Source: Burkholderiales bacterium
Lineage (GTDB): Bacteria > Pseudomonadota > Gammaproteobacteria > Burkholderiales > Burkholderiaceae_C
Direction: 5' to 3'
DNA length: 51,905 nt
NCBI GenBank assembly: GCA_003241965.1
Contig: QBMB01000009.1
Span: 27,989-79,893 of the forward strand
The notes beneath the pieces were generated by a model. The model had not been told where the DNA came from. It did no database searches and worked only from the letters and a program-made list of their open reading frames with translations. This document shows, one piece after another, positions 19,548 through 28,206 of the stretch. A program made the position numbers and the translations under genes. Position 1 is the stretch's first letter. Each line of letters begins with the position of its first letter.

Positions 19548-19871
19548 ATGTCCATTTCCATTTCCGAAGCCGCCGCGCGGCACGTCACCCGCTACATTGC
19601 CAAACGCGGCAAGGGTGTGGGCGTGCGCCTGGGCGTGAAGACCACGGGCTGCTCCGGCATGGCCTACAAGCTGGAGTACGCCGACGAAATCTCGCCGGAA
19701 GACGTGGTGTTTGAAGACAACGGCGTGAAGGTGCTGGTCGACCCCAAGAGCCTGGCCTACATCGACGGTACCCAGCTCGACTTTGTGCGCGAAGGCCTCA
19801 ACGAAGGTTTCCGTTTCAACAACCCGAACGAGCGCGACCGTTGCGGTTGCGGCGAGAGTTTCCGGGTCTGA
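19548..19871 (+). CDS. iscA: Iron-sulfur assembly protein IscA
   Basis: A-type carrier protein that moves iron or clusters to target proteins, needed mainly for [4Fe-4S] maturation. The 107-residue product begins [12 protein letters not shown] and contains the three conserved cysteines in [10 protein letters not shown] and CGCGESF. The length is typical. It starts 14 bases after iscU and is followed by a terminator-like hairpin before hscB. Confidence 0.97.
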   Translation: MSISISEAAARHVTRYIAKRGKGVGVRLGVKTTGCSGMAYKLEYADEISPEDVVFEDNGVKVLVDPKSLAYIDGTQLDFVREGLNEGFRFNNPNERDRCGCGESFRV

Positions 19872-19893
19872 TGCTCTAACCGATTTCATTCAA

Positions 19894-19930
19894 GCCGCCC
19901 GCGCGTCAACGTGCCGGCGGCTTTTGTTTT
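19894..19930 (+). terminator. Terminator-like hairpin and U-tract between iscA and hscB
   Basis: Arms GCCGCC-CGCGCG (19894-19905) and CGTGCC-GGCGGC (19910-19921) form a 12-pair stem with one C-C mismatch and a G-T pair, with a TCAA loop, followed directly by TTTTGTTTT (19922-19930). The U-tract ends at the A of the hscB ATG. By form it is a rho-independent terminator or attenuator inside the operon. Confidence 0.7.
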
Positions 19931-20455
19931 ATGAACCTGAACCTGCAATCGAACGACTTCGAAATTTTCGGTGTGGCTCCGACCTTTCGTCTGGACCGCG
20001 CCGCGCTGGACGCACGGTGGAAGGACTTGCAGCGCGAAGCCCACCCCGACCGTTTTGCCACCGCCGATGCTCAGGCGCAGCGCGTGGCCATGCAGTGGTC
20101 GGTGCGCATCAACGAGGCCTACCAGCGCCTGAAGGACCCGCTCAAACGCGCGGCCTACCTGTGTGAACTGCACGGCGCACCGATTCAGGCGGAGAACAAC
20201 ACCGCCATGCCGGCCGCCTTTCTCATGCAGCAGATGCAGTGGCGCGAAGACCTTGATGAAGCCAATGGACTGGCGGATCTGGAGCGCATGGCCGATGACG
20301 TGGCTGCAGCGCGCCGCGACATGTTGCAAGGCCTGCAGACCACGGCCGACGATCTGCGCGACTGGCCCGCGCTGGCCCAACAGGTCAGAGCCCTTATGTT
20401 CGTTGAGCGCTTTGCGCGCGATGTGGAAAGCCGCATCGATCTGCTGGGACAATAG
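19931..20455 (+). CDS. hscB: Co-chaperone HscB (J-domain)
   Basis: HscB brings IscU to the Hsp70 HscA and stimulates its ATPase. The 174-residue protein has an N-terminal J-domain with HPDRF (the HPD motif near residue 38), an NEAYQRLKDPLKRAAYLCEL block and a C-terminal helical bundle that binds IscU. The ATG at 19931 matches the family N-terminus (NLQSNDFEIFGV) but has no Shine-Dalgarno, because the bases just before it are the U-tract of the hairpin. Translation from an unusual leader or from an internal transcript is implied. Confidence 0.95.
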   Translation: MNLNLQSNDFEIFGVAPTFRLDRAALDARWKDLQREAHPDRFATADAQAQRVAMQWSVRINEAYQRLKDPLKRAAYLCELHGAPIQAENNTAMPAAFLMQQMQWREDLDEANGLADLERMADDVAAARRDMLQGLQTTADDLRDWPALAQQVRALMFVERFARDVESRIDLLGQ

Positions 20456-20486
20456 GTTGTTGTTTTCTTTGAACCGATCGTGATCC

Positions 20487-22358
20487 ATGGCGCTTCTGCA
20501 GATTTCCGAACCCGGCCAGTCCCTTGACCCGCACCAACGCCGCGTGGCGGTGGGCATCGACCTGGGCACCACACATTCGCTGGTGGCCGCCGTGCGCCAC
20601 GGCGTGGCCGAATGCCTGCCTGCCACCGATGGCCGCGTGATCTTGCCCAGCGTCGTGCGTTACCTCGATCCGGCGCTGGGTGGCTCGGGTCGTCAGATCG
20701 GTTTTGATGCGCTCGCCGCGCAGGTGCAGGATCCGGCCAACACGGTGAGCTCGGTCAAACGCCTCATGGGCCGCAGCCGCGCGCAGGTCGTTGATGTCGA
20801 CAAACTGGCCTACACCGTGGTGGAGCAGGACGGCATGGCTGTGGTGGAAACCGTGGCCGGGCGCAAGACTCCGATGGAGGTGAGCGCCGAGATCCTGGCC
20901 ACGCTGCGGTTTCGCGCCGAAGACAGTTTTGACGACGAGCTGTACGGCGCCGTGATCACTGTGCCCGCGTATTTCGACGATGCACAACGCCAAGCCACGA
21001 AAGACGCGGCCCAGCTTGCCGGCATCAACGTGCTGCGCCTGATCAACGAGCCCACGGCCGCGGCAATAGCCTACGGCCTGGACAACGGCTCGGAAGGCGT
21101 CTACGCCATCTACGACCTGGGCGGTGGTACTTTTGACATCTCCATCCTGCGCCTTACGCAAGGCGTGTTCGAGGTCATGGCCACCGGGGGCGATTCGGCC
21201 CTGGGCGGCGACGATTACGACCAGGCGCTCGCCGCCTGGGTGTTGGCGCAACAGGGCGTGAGCGCAGCGCTCAACGCCTCGGAACGCGCCGCCGTGCATG
21301 CCGAGGCGCGCCGGGTGAAAGAGGCCTTGTCGTCTTCGGTGAGCGAGCCCTTCCGCGCCAGCGTGGCCGGTCAGACCACCGAGCTCTCCGTTGCACCGGA
21401 AGACTTCGAAGCCTGCACCGCCGCGCTGACGGCCCGAACCATGACCGCCGTGCGCAAGGTGCTGCGCGATGCCGGCATCACGAAAGAAGAAGTCAACGGC
21501 GTGGTGATGGTCGGTGGCTCGACCCGCATGCCGGTGGTGCGCCGCACCGTGGGTGAATTCTTCGGCCAGGAACCGCTGACCAACCTCAACCCCGACGAGG
21601 TCGTGGCGCTGGGCGCTTCCATCCAGGCCAATGCACTGGCCGGCAACAGCCGCGACGGTGATCTGCTGCTGCTTGACGTGATCCCGCTGTCGCTGGGCAT
21701 CGAGACCATGGGCGGCCTGGTCGAGCGCATCGTGCCGCGCAACAGCGCCATTCCCACTGCGCTCGCTCAGGACTTCACCACCTACCAGGACGGGCAGACC
21801 GCGCTGGCGCTGCACGTGGTGCAGGGCGAACGTGATTTGGTGGCCGACTGCCGCAGCCTCGCGCGCTTCGAGCTGCGCGGCATCCCGCCCATGGTGGCCG
21901 GCGCAGCGCGCATTCGCGTGACCTTCACGGTGGACGCCGACGGCCTGCTGTCGGTGAGTGCCAAGGAGCAGGGCAGTGGCGTGGAGGCTCGGGTGGACGT
22001 GAAACCCGCCTACGGCCTCTCCGACGAGCAGATTGCCGCCATGCTGCAAGACAGTTTCGCCACCGCCCAGCAAGACATGCAGGCGCGCGCGCTGGTCGAA
22101 GCCCGTGTGGACGCGGACCGCATGATCGCGGCCACCCGCACCGCGCTGGCAGCCGATGCGGATTTGCTGCAGGGCGATGAGCGCCAGCAGATCGATGCCT
22201 TGATCGAAGCGCTGACCCAGGCCGTTGGCAGCACCGAGGCCGACACCGTGGAGGCGGCCACCACCGCTTTGGCCAAAGGCACCGAAGCCTTCGCCGCGCT
22301 GCGCATGAACCGCGGCATCCGGCAGGCTCTGGCCGGCAAGAAACTCGAAGAAGTCTGA
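20487..22358 (+). CDS. hscA: Fe-S chaperone HscA (Hsp70 family)
   Basis: HscA is the specialised Hsp70 that drives cluster release from IscU. The 623-residue protein has the actin-like ATPase blocks [28 protein letters not shown] and [14 protein letters not shown], then [11 protein letters not shown], and the substrate domain with [19 protein letters not shown] roughly 20-residue extension precedes the first ATPase strand, as in other HscA proteins. It follows hscB by 31 bases and precedes fdx by 5 bases. Confidence 0.97.
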   Translation: MALLQISEPGQSLDPHQRRVAVGIDLGTTHSLVAAVRHGVAECLPATDGRVILPSVVRYLDPALGGSGRQIGFDALAAQVQDPANTVSSVKRLMGRSRAQVVDVDKLAYTVVEQDGMAVVETVAGRKTPMEVSAEILATLRFRAEDSFDDELYGAVITVPAYFDDAQRQATKDAAQLAGINVLRLINEPTAAAIAYGLDNGSEGVYAIYDLGGGTFDISILRLTQGVFEVMATGGDSALGGDDYDQALAAWVLAQQGVSAALNASERAAVHAEARRVKEALSSSVSEPFRASVAGQTTELSVAPEDFEACTAALTARTMTAVRKVLRDAGITKEEVNGVVMVGGSTRMPVVRRTVGEFFGQEPLTNLNPDEVVALGASIQANALAGNSRDGDLLLLDVIPLSLGIETMGGLVERIVPRNSAIPTALAQDFTTYQDGQTALALHVVQGERDLVADCRSLARFELRGIPPMVAGAARIRVTFTVDADGLLSVSAKEQGSGVEARVDVKPAYGLSDEQIAAMLQDSFATAQQDMQARALVEARVDADRMIAATRTALAADADLLQGDERQQIDALIEALTQAVGSTEADTVEAATTALAKGTEAFAALRMNRGIRQALAGKKLEEV

Positions 22359-22363
22359 ACCCC

Positions 22364-22702
22364 ATGCCCATCATCAAAATCCTCCCCCACCCCGAATACT
22401 GCCCCCAGGGCGCCAGCATCACGGCGCCCGCGGGCACCTCGATCTGCGAAGCCCTGCTGGACAACAAGATCAACATCGAGCACGCCTGCGACATGAGCGC
22501 TGCCTGCACGACCTGCCATGTGATCGTGCGCGAGGGCTTCAGCGGCTTGAACGAGCTCGACGAGACCGAAGAAGACCTGCTCGACCGTGCCTGGGGCCTG
22601 GAGCCGAACTCGCGCCTGTCGTGCCAGGCCATCCTGGCGCAGACCGACGTCACCGTCGAGATTCCCAAGTACTCGATCAACCACGCGAAAGAGCTCCACT
22701 GA
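22364..22702 (+). CDS. fdx: ISC system [2Fe-2S] ferredoxin
   Basis: Adrenodoxin-type ferredoxin that supplies electrons during cluster assembly on IscU. The 112-residue protein has the cluster cysteines C42, C48, C51 and C87 in HACDMSAACTTCH and RLSCQ. The N-terminal HPEYCPQG is typical of Isc ferredoxins and distinguishes it from the P450 ferredoxin elsewhere in this window. It overlaps the dnaQ start by one base. Confidence 0.96.
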   Translation: MPIIKILPHPEYCPQGASITAPAGTSICEALLDNKINIEHACDMSAACTTCHVIVREGFSGLNELDETEEDLLDRAWGLEPNSRLSCQAILAQTDVTVEIPKYSINHAKELH

Positions 22703-23409
22703 TGCGCCAGATCGTCCTGGATACCGAGACCACGGGCTTGTCCGCCGACAACGGCGACCGCATCATCGAGATCGGTTGTGTGGAACTGCTCAACCGCAAG
22801 CTCACCGGCAACAACCTGCATTTCTATGTGAATCCCGAGCGCGACAGCCACGAAGACGCGCTCAAGGTGCACGGCATCAGCAACGAGTTCCTGCGCGACA
22901 AACCCAAGTTCGCCGCCATCGCCGACGAGTTGCTGGCCTACCTGCGCGACGCCGAGCTCATCATCCACAACGCGCCTTTCGACATCAGCTTTCTCAACAA
23001 GGAACTGGATCGTCTGGGCCGCCCACCGATCAAGACCGTGATCGGTCAGGTGACCGACAGCCTGGTGATGGCCAAGGAAATGTTCCCGGGCAAACGCAAT
23101 GGCCTGGACGCCCTGTGCGACCGCCTGGGCGTGGACAACTCCGGCCGCACGCTGCACGGCGCGCTGCTGGACGCCGAGCTGCTGGCCGACGTCTACATCA
23201 ACATGACACGGGGCCAGGACGCCTTGCTCATGGACCTGGGCGATGCGCCCGACGAGAACGGCCTGACCGAGACCATCGACCTGAGCCGCTTCGAGCTGCC
23301 GGTGCTGCACGCCAATGAACAGGAAGCGCAAGCCCACGACGGCGTGCTGGCCGATCTGGACAAGGCGAGCAAGGGAAAAACCGTGTGGCGTTCGCTTGAG
23401 GTGGCCTGA
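22702..23409 (+). CDS. dnaQ: DNA polymerase III epsilon subunit (proofreading 3'-5' exonuclease)
   Basis: DnaQ proofreads replication as part of the polymerase III core. The DEDDh exonuclease motifs are LDTETTG (D7, E9), HNAPFD and HGALLDAEL. The C-terminal segment beyond about residue 180 carries the alpha-subunit-binding tail and is poorly conserved. The length is 235 residues. Its ATG overlaps the fdx stop, so it is probably translated with the end of the isc operon, an arrangement seen in related betaproteobacteria. Upstream in-frame starts lie inside fdx and are not needed. Confidence 0.95.
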   Translation: MRQIVLDTETTGLSADNGDRIIEIGCVELLNRKLTGNNLHFYVNPERDSHEDALKVHGISNEFLRDKPKFAAIADELLAYLRDAELIIHNAPFDISFLNKELDRLGRPPIKTVIGQVTDSLVMAKEMFPGKRNGLDALCDRLGVDNSGRTLHGALLDAELLADVYINMTRGQDALLMDLGDAPDENGLTETIDLSRFELPVLHANEQEAQAHDGVLADLDKASKGKTVWRSLEVA

Positions 23410-23427
23410 AGGCGCCGAAAACCTGGC

Positions 23428-23433
23428 TATAAT
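23428..23433 (+). promoter_or_regulatory. -10 box of the tRNA-Val promoter
   Basis: A perfect TATAAT 45 bases before the tRNA. The expected -35 position (about 23406-23411, CTGAAG) is weak, so the boundaries of the promoter are uncertain. Confidence 0.5.
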
Positions 23434-23478
23434 CTGAGGCTTCCGACAGATCGATCAAACGAACGGATCAGATTTATC

Positions 23479-23553
23479 GGGCGGTTAGCTCAGTGGTAGA
23501 GCACTGCCTTCACACGGCAGGGGTCGCAGGTTCGAACCCTGCACCGCCCACCA
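23479..23553 (+). tRNA. tRNA-Val (anticodon CAC)
   Basis: A 75-base cloverleaf. The acceptor stem pairs GGGCGGT with ACCGCCC, followed by discriminator A and an encoded CCA. The D-arm is AGCTCAGTGGTAGAGC. The anticodon stem CTGCC/GGCAG holds the loop TTCACAC, giving anticodon CAC for GUG valine codons. The T-arm is GCAGG-TTCGAAC-CCTGC. All stems pair without mismatch. Confidence 0.97.
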
Positions 23554-23577
23554 AAATTGTCGTGCATGACAACGCTT

Positions 23578-23599
23578 TACGCCACCTTCGGGTGGCGTA
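23578..23599 (+). terminator. Probable terminator after tRNA-Val
   Basis: A perfect 9-base stem TACGCCACC / GGTGGCGTA with the stable TTCG loop, 24 bases after the CCA. The following bases GTCGTTTC are only partly U-rich. Confidence 0.6.
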
Positions 23600-23872
23600 G
23601 TCGTTTCTGGTGGAGAAAAAGTGGGGGGAAAAGTCGTTTTGGTTGCGTTCGCATCCGGCCACTTGGCGGTTCGGTTTCGATGTCAGATGACGACTGCGCT
23701 TGCACTGTGGCATCACCACAGCAGACATCTGCGTCGAACCAGCGCGTGCGCAGGGGTGGCGAGATCGACGAGGTTGAGCGCTCGAAGACTCACAAAAACT
23801 CCAAAACGTGTTCAAAACCTCCAGCGGTTCGAACACCGCAACATGGCCGGATTGTCGAGTTTGTGAGAGCCC
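23600..23872. other. Gene-free stretch after tRNA-Val
   Basis: With the hairpin region this leaves about 320 bases without a gene between the tRNA and the LuxR-type regulator. Open frames here are short, and one on the minus strand merely reads through the antisense tRNA. I see no promoter, repeat or attachment-site duplicate. Confidence 0.5.
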
Positions 23873-24682
23873 TCAACAGGCGTAGCGCATGAGCTGCTGA
23901 CGCCCATGGATGCCCAGCTTGGCGTAGGCGCGCTTGCGCAGCGTCTGCACGGTGGAGGGTGCCACGCCGATCTCCATGGCGATCCCGTCCACGCTGATGC
24001 CGTTGGCAATGCGGGCGCAAACGTCGCACTCGCGCCTGGACAGCTTGGGTGCGCGCTGCGACAGCGTGTGAAGCATGAGACCCAGGCGCACCTCGGGCGA
24101 GAGGCTCTCGCGGCGCGCGCGCAGGGTGTTCAGGTGCACCTTGCGCAAGATGGGTGCGGCCACCAGCAGGCGCTCGATCTCACCCGGCTCGAAGCCGCCG
24201 AGCGATTCGTCCCGGTAGAGATTGATCGCGAAAGCGGTGTGGGCCAAAGGCGCGTAGAGCAGACTGAGTCGCCCGGTCAGCCGGGCCTGCTCAAAGATCT
24301 CCTGGCGCCAGCCCGGGTCGGGGATATCGGCCAGGCCGTAGTGCAACACCACCACGTCGGCCGTGGCTTGTGATTCCTGCTGCACGTGTTCGGCCAGGCG
24401 CGTGACCTCGTCGAGGTGGCTGAAGTGGCGCTTGTAATGCGCAAAACATTCGGCGGTGATGTTGGGGCGTGCGTCGCGGTGGCTGCATCCATCGATCTGG
24501 GAGGGCACGCTGCCCGTGTACTCCACCAGCGAGAGGTAGTCGATCTGGGCGAATGCGTTGACGAAGTCCAGCATGCCCGATGCGGGCGAATCGCTGGTGG
24601 GCACGTCCAGCAGCGCCTCAAAGGCAGCGGCATCGATGCCGTGTCCCGGTGGTGTCGCTTGAACGGTCCAGGTGGAGTGCAT
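23873..24682 (-). CDS. LuxR-family transcriptional regulator
   Basis: A 269-residue regulator. The C-terminal 60 residues form a LuxR/GerE helix-turn-helix: LSRRECDVCARIANG, IAMEIGVAPSTVQTLRKRAYAKLGI. The N-terminal 200 residues show no autoinducer-binding or receiver signature that I can identify, so the signal is unknown. The ATG at 24682 is chosen over one 30 bases upstream. It lies 64 bases downstream of the Bug gene on the same strand, so it may be transcribed with the Rieske oxygenase and Bug genes and control them; that role is inferred from position only. Confidence 0.85.
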   Translation of the reverse strand: MHSTWTVQATPPGHGIDAAAFEALLDVPTSDSPASGMLDFVNAFAQIDYLSLVEYTGSVPSQIDGCSHRDARPNITAECFAHYKRHFSHLDEVTRLAEHVQQESQATADVVVLHYGLADIPDPGWRQEIFEQARLTGRLSLLYAPLAHTAFAINLYRDESLGGFEPGEIERLLVAAPILRKVHLNTLRARRESLSPEVRLGLMLHTLSQRAPKLSRRECDVCARIANGISVDGIAMEIGVAPSTVQTLRKRAYAKLGIHGRQQLMRYAC

Positions 24683-24746
24683 GGCGTTGGAGTTTAGGAA
24701 GCGCACCCGCACAAGCCAATGGGGCTAACCCGCGACGCGGGTCGCA

Positions 24747-25739
24747 CTACTGCGGCGTCAGCCCGAAGTCCTTGATCCGCTTGAGGATCACTTCGGACTC
24801 CGTGCGGTGGCTCGCTGCAAATTCTGCAGGTGTGCTGTTCATGATCTCCAGGCCACGCTCGTTCATGAGGCGCCCGACTTCCGGGTCGGCCAGGATCTTG
24901 CGAATTTCCTCGGTGAGCTTTTTCATGACCGGCTCCGGTGTCCTGGCAGGAGCGACGAAGGCGATGTAGACCGCCGCGTCAAACAGTGGATCGTCAAAGC
25001 CCTGTTCGCGCATGGTGGGCACATGCGGCAGTGCAGGCGAGCGTTCTCGCCCCATGATGGCCAGCGCGTTGACCTTGCCGGCGAGCACATGCTGTTTGGC
25101 CAGACCGGCCGAGGTGAGCCCCAGGCTCACGGTTTTGGACAGCAGGTCGGCCATCACCGGAGCCTCACCGCGCTGAGGCACATGAACCATGTCGGCGTCC
25201 AGCGTGCGGCTGAGCTGCTCACCGGCAAGGTGGCCCAAGCCGCCAAGCCCCCACGAACCATAGGTGAGCTTGCCGCGCTGCGCGGCGGCCAGCTTGCGCA
25301 GGTCGGCCATGTTTTTGGCCGGCAGCACCTCAGGATTGACCGAGATCACCGCCGGGCTGCGTACCGCCTGGGTGATGTAGGCGAAGTCCTTGAACGGGTC
25401 GTAGGGCAATGACTTGTACATGGCGATGTTGTTGATCAGCGTGTCGCCCAGTGTCAACAGCAAGGTGTAGCCGTCTGGTGCCGCGCGGGCCACTTCGCCC
25501 GCGCCCAGTGCGCCGTTGGCGCCGGCCTTGTTGTCCACCACCACCGGCTGGCCCAACGACTTGGACAAGCGCTCGCCCACAGTGCGGGCCACGAAGTCGG
25601 TGGCACCGCCAGCGGCGGCCGACGCGACGATGCGGATCGGTTTGGACGGAAACGGCGCTGTTGATTGGGCCTGCGCCAACAGGGGCAGGGCGGCGGCACA
25701 CGCGAGTGCCAGGGCCAGGTTGATGGATCTACGCAGCAT
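24747..25739 (-). CDS. Bug family (TctC-like) periplasmic substrate-binding protein
   Basis: A 330-residue secreted binding protein with a clear signal peptide ending LLAQAQ near residue 25. Family features are PFPSKPIRIV, AAAGGATDFVAR, VVVDNKAGANGALGAGEVARAAPDGYTLL and a C-terminal ERGLEIMNSTPAEFAA. Bug proteins bind small carboxylates, often aromatic or dicarboxylic acids, usually for TctAB-type transporters; none is encoded nearby. Its start overlaps the end of the Rieske oxygenase gene by 11 bases, so it probably captures the same substrate or a related acid. Confidence 0.92.
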   Translation of the reverse strand: MLRRSINLALALACAAALPLLAQAQSTAPFPSKPIRIVASAAAGGATDFVARTVGERLSKSLGQPVVVDNKAGANGALGAGEVARAAPDGYTLLLTLGDTLINNIAMYKSLPYDPFKDFAYITQAVRSPAVISVNPEVLPAKNMADLRKLAAAQRGKLTYGSWGLGGLGHLAGEQLSRTLDADMVHVPQRGEAPVMADLLSKTVSLGLTSAGLAKQHVLAGKVNALAIMGRERSPALPHVPTMREQGFDDPLFDAAVYIAFVAPARTPEPVMKKLTEEIRKILADPEVGRLMNERGLEIMNSTPAEFAASHRTESEVILKRIKDFGLTPQ

Positions 25740-26823
25740 GGGGAGTCTCCTGTTGTGGTTGGATGGAAATCGTGCGTAGCGGGGTCCCCGAGGTGGCGCG
25801 GTCGCTGCGGGTTTGCTCCCGCGCCAATTCGGCGTCGATCAAGCGGCGGAACTGCACCAGGGCCAGGTCCATGCCCAGGGGCAACATGGGCGTGGAGGGG
25901 GCGAGCACGATGTTGCGGTGCTGCGCGGTGATCATGTGGCGGTCTTCCTCGAAGGCGGCGAGCAGGCCGCGGAAGATCGTGGCGGTGGTCTCGGGGTTGG
26001 GTGCCGGTGCGTGGTAGGCCTGCTGAAAGAAGTAGTGCGTCGTGGTCTCGGTCTCCGGGGTCAGGGTCTGGCAGCTGTGCAGGCGCACGGCGTCGCTCAT
26101 GTCGTTGTCTGCTTGACCTGTCGGGCGCCCACCCGAGTCCATCAGCAGCGTGCCCGGCAGCACGAAGTCGTAGATGAACCAGCGATCCACGTGGGTGCTG
26201 AAGGGGTGAAAACTCTGCCAGTAGGCCGACGGCGGAACGTCGGGCACGTGGCGTGTCACGCGGATGCCGCGCGGCACACGTTCGACCAGCGGCTTGGACT
26301 GCGCGATCCGCGTGGAGCCACCCAACGTGTTCTCGTGCACGTACGACAGGTGCGAGAAGTCCAGCAGGTTGTCGCAGATGAGCAGATAGGGCGTGTCGTA
26401 GTGCAGGTAGCCCGGCTGGTAGTGCCACTCGGGGTGGTCGCACGAGAAGTTGTCGGGCAGCAAGGCCGTGTCGGCGAGCGCTGCATCACCCATCCAGACG
26501 AAGACCCATCGGTTGCGCACCGCCACCGGGTAGGTGCGCACGCAGGCCTTGGGTGGTACGCGGTCCAGTCCAGGAGCGTCCACGCATTGCCCTTGTGGAT
26601 CGAACATCAGGCCGTGGTAGCCGCAACGCACACAGTCGCCCTCGCGCTTGCCCAGCGACAGCGGGGCGTGCCGGTGGCAGCAGCGGTCTTCCAGTGCAAC
26701 GGTGGTGCCGTCGGCAAGCCGGTACAGCAGCAGCGGCTCGCCGAGGATCATTCGGTGAAAAAGGCCGTGGTCGGGGATCTCGTGAACCCAGGCGGCCACG
26801 TACCAGCAATCGCGAATGAACAT
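25729..26823 (-). CDS. Rieske non-heme iron oxygenase (VanA/DdmC-type), alpha subunit
   Basis: A 364-residue aromatic-acid oxygenase of the vanillate/dicamba O-demethylase type. It starts RDCWYVAAW. The Rieske ligands are C48-x-H50 and C67-x2-H70 (RCCHRHAPLS and CVRCGYHG). The mononuclear-iron region is CDNLLDFSHLSYVHENTLG. Enzymes of this group remove O-methyl groups from methoxylated benzoates or oxidise side groups. A reductase of the VanB type is normally adjacent, but none is present. The ATG at 26823 is chosen because the family begins there; the upstream extension is not conserved. It is first in a minus-strand set with the Bug gene. Confidence 0.9.
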   Translation of the reverse strand: MFIRDCWYVAAWVHEIPDHGLFHRMILGEPLLLYRLADGTTVALEDRCCHRHAPLSLGKREGDCVRCGYHGLMFDPQGQCVDAPGLDRVPPKACVRTYPVAVRNRWVFVWMGDAALADTALLPDNFSCDHPEWHYQPGYLHYDTPYLLICDNLLDFSHLSYVHENTLGGSTRIAQSKPLVERVPRGIRVTRHVPDVPPSAYWQSFHPFSTHVDRWFIYDFVLPGTLLMDSGGRPTGQADNDMSDAVRLHSCQTLTPETETTTHYFFQQAYHAPAPNPETTATIFRGLLAAFEEDRHMITAQHRNIVLAPSTPMLPLGMDLALVQFRRLIDAELAREQTRSDRATSGTPLRTISIQPQQETPHAA

Positions 26824-26930
26824 GGTGGTTGGTCTGTAAACGTGAGGTGAGAAGCAATGTAGGTTTCTCGCGTCTCGCTGTCTGTCCATCAGCCAGGGGA
26901 CAAAACGATCTCCGATTGGTTGGGGTTTCC

Positions 26931-26952
26931 ACTAGTTGGTATATCAACTAGT
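26931..26952. promoter_or_regulatory. Palindromic operator in the divergent promoter (candidate MarR site)
   Basis: Arms ACTAGTTG and CAACTAGT flank GTATAT, giving a 22-base near-perfect palindrome of the size and TTG-N-CAA form bound by MarR dimers. It overlaps a -35-like TTGGTA (26936-26941), which lies 16 bases before TATGAT (26958-26963), a plausible promoter for the transporter-P450 genes. The same site is about 108 bases upstream of the divergent Rieske gene. The MarR gene inside the plus-strand set is the natural candidate protein. Confidence 0.6.
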
Positions 26953-27012
26953 TTTTCTATGATGGAGCCAGCTTCGCCGTCCAGAGCGCAAGCACCATCC
27001 CAGGAGACAAAC

Positions 27013-28179
27013 ATGCGTTTTCAATGGAAGCTGGTCGGCACGCTTGCTGCCGCGTTCGCCATGGGCAGCGTCGCTGCCCAGACCGTCAAGGTCGGCATCA
27101 TTGCCCCGTTTTCGGGCCCCTTCGCCCACTACGGCGCGCTGTTCAAGGCGGGTGCTGAAGCCTATGTGGCCCAGCAGGGCGGCAAGCTCGCGGGCAAGGA
27201 GATCGAGTTCATCTACCGCGACGAGGGCGGCCCCAATCCGGCCAACACGCGCACGCTGGCGCAGGAACTGGTGATCAAGGACAAGGTCGATTACCTGGGT
27301 GGCGTCGTGTTCTCGCCCAACGCGTTTGCGGTGGCACCGGTGATCCAGGAATCCAAGACGCCGTTTGTGGTGTTCAATGCCGCCACCTCCGACATCACGA
27401 CCAAGAGCGACTACTACGTGCGCACCAGCTACACGCTGTGGCAGGTGACGGTGCCGCTGGCGCAGCACGCCGCCAAAAAAGGCATCAAGAAAGTGGTCAC
27501 GGCCGTCACCGATTACGCCCCGGGCGTGGACGCTGAAAACGCTTTCAAGGCCGAGTTCGCCAAACAAGGTGGCGAGGTCGTTGAGAGCATCCGCATGCCG
27601 ATCCGCACCACCGACTTCGCACCGTTTGCCCAGCGCATCAAGGCCAGTGGCGCACAGGCCGTTTATGTGTTCCTGCCCGGTGGACCACCCAACTTGGGCT
27701 TTGTGAAGGCCTACAACGAGAACGGCCTGAAAGCCGCCGGTGTCGAGTTTCTGGGAACGGCAGAAACCGACGAGTTCGACCTGCAGAAGTTCGGCGATTC
27801 GGCCTTGGGCTTGACCACTGCATTCCACTACAGCGCCGCGCACGACTCGGCTGCCAACAAGACCTTTGCCGCGGCCGTGGCCAAGGTCAACAAGGACGCA
27901 GTGCTCAACTACGCCACCGTAGGCGCCTGGGACGGCATGGCCGTGATCCACAAGATGATCGAAGCCACCGGCGGCCAGCGCGATGGTGAGACGGCCATGG
28001 CTGCGATCAAGGGCCACAAGTGGGAAAGCCCGCGCGGTCCGGTGAGCATCGACCCCAACACGCGCCACATCACGCAGAACGTCTACCTGCGCACGGTGGA
28101 AAAAGGCGCGGGCGCCTTGATGGTCAACAAGGAAGTGCAGAGCTTCGGGCCGCAGGTCGACCACGGCCTGGTCAAGTAA
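27013..28179 (+). CDS. ABC transporter substrate-binding protein (branched-chain amino acid type)
   Basis: A 388-residue periplasmic binding protein of the LivJ/Type I fold. The signal peptide runs to about residue 22 (SVAAQ). The mature part starts VKVGIIAPFSGPFAHYG and has YRDEGGPNP and VVFSPNAFAVAPV. In aromatic-degrading bacteria, relatives (for example the R. palustris Hba/Cou type transporters) bind aromatic acids, and the P450 cluster downstream suggests the same here. An AGGAG precedes the ATG at 27013. First gene of the plus-strand set behind the palindromic operator. Confidence 0.92.
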   Translation: MRFQWKLVGTLAAAFAMGSVAAQTVKVGIIAPFSGPFAHYGALFKAGAEAYVAQQGGKLAGKEIEFIYRDEGGPNPANTRTLAQELVIKDKVDYLGGVVFSPNAFAVAPVIQESKTPFVVFNAATSDITTKSDYYVRTSYTLWQVTVPLAQHAAKKGIKKVVTAVTDYAPGVDAENAFKAEFAKQGGEVVESIRMPIRTTDFAPFAQRIKASGAQAVYVFLPGGPPNLGFVKAYNENGLKAAGVEFLGTAETDEFDLQKFGDSALGLTTAFHYSAAHDSAANKTFAAAVAKVNKDAVLNYATVGAWDGMAVIHKMIEATGGQRDGETAMAAIKGHKWESPRGPVSIDPNTRHITQNVYLRTVEKGAGALMVNKEVQSFGPQVDHGLVK

Positions 28180-28206
28180 GCCCAGGCCCGACAAGAGGAC
28201 CGCTGC

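Noticed and set aside
23530-23553. tRNA-Val 3' end as an attachment site for an island ending at the integrase remnant
   Set aside because: I looked for a second copy of the tRNA 3' end near 40500-41300 and found none; only a chance GGGTTCGAG is present.
23510-23836. Minus-strand frame ending in GGAGFEPATPAV
   Set aside because: It is the well-known false peptide from translating the antisense of a tRNA T-arm; it overlaps tRNA-Val and has no other support.
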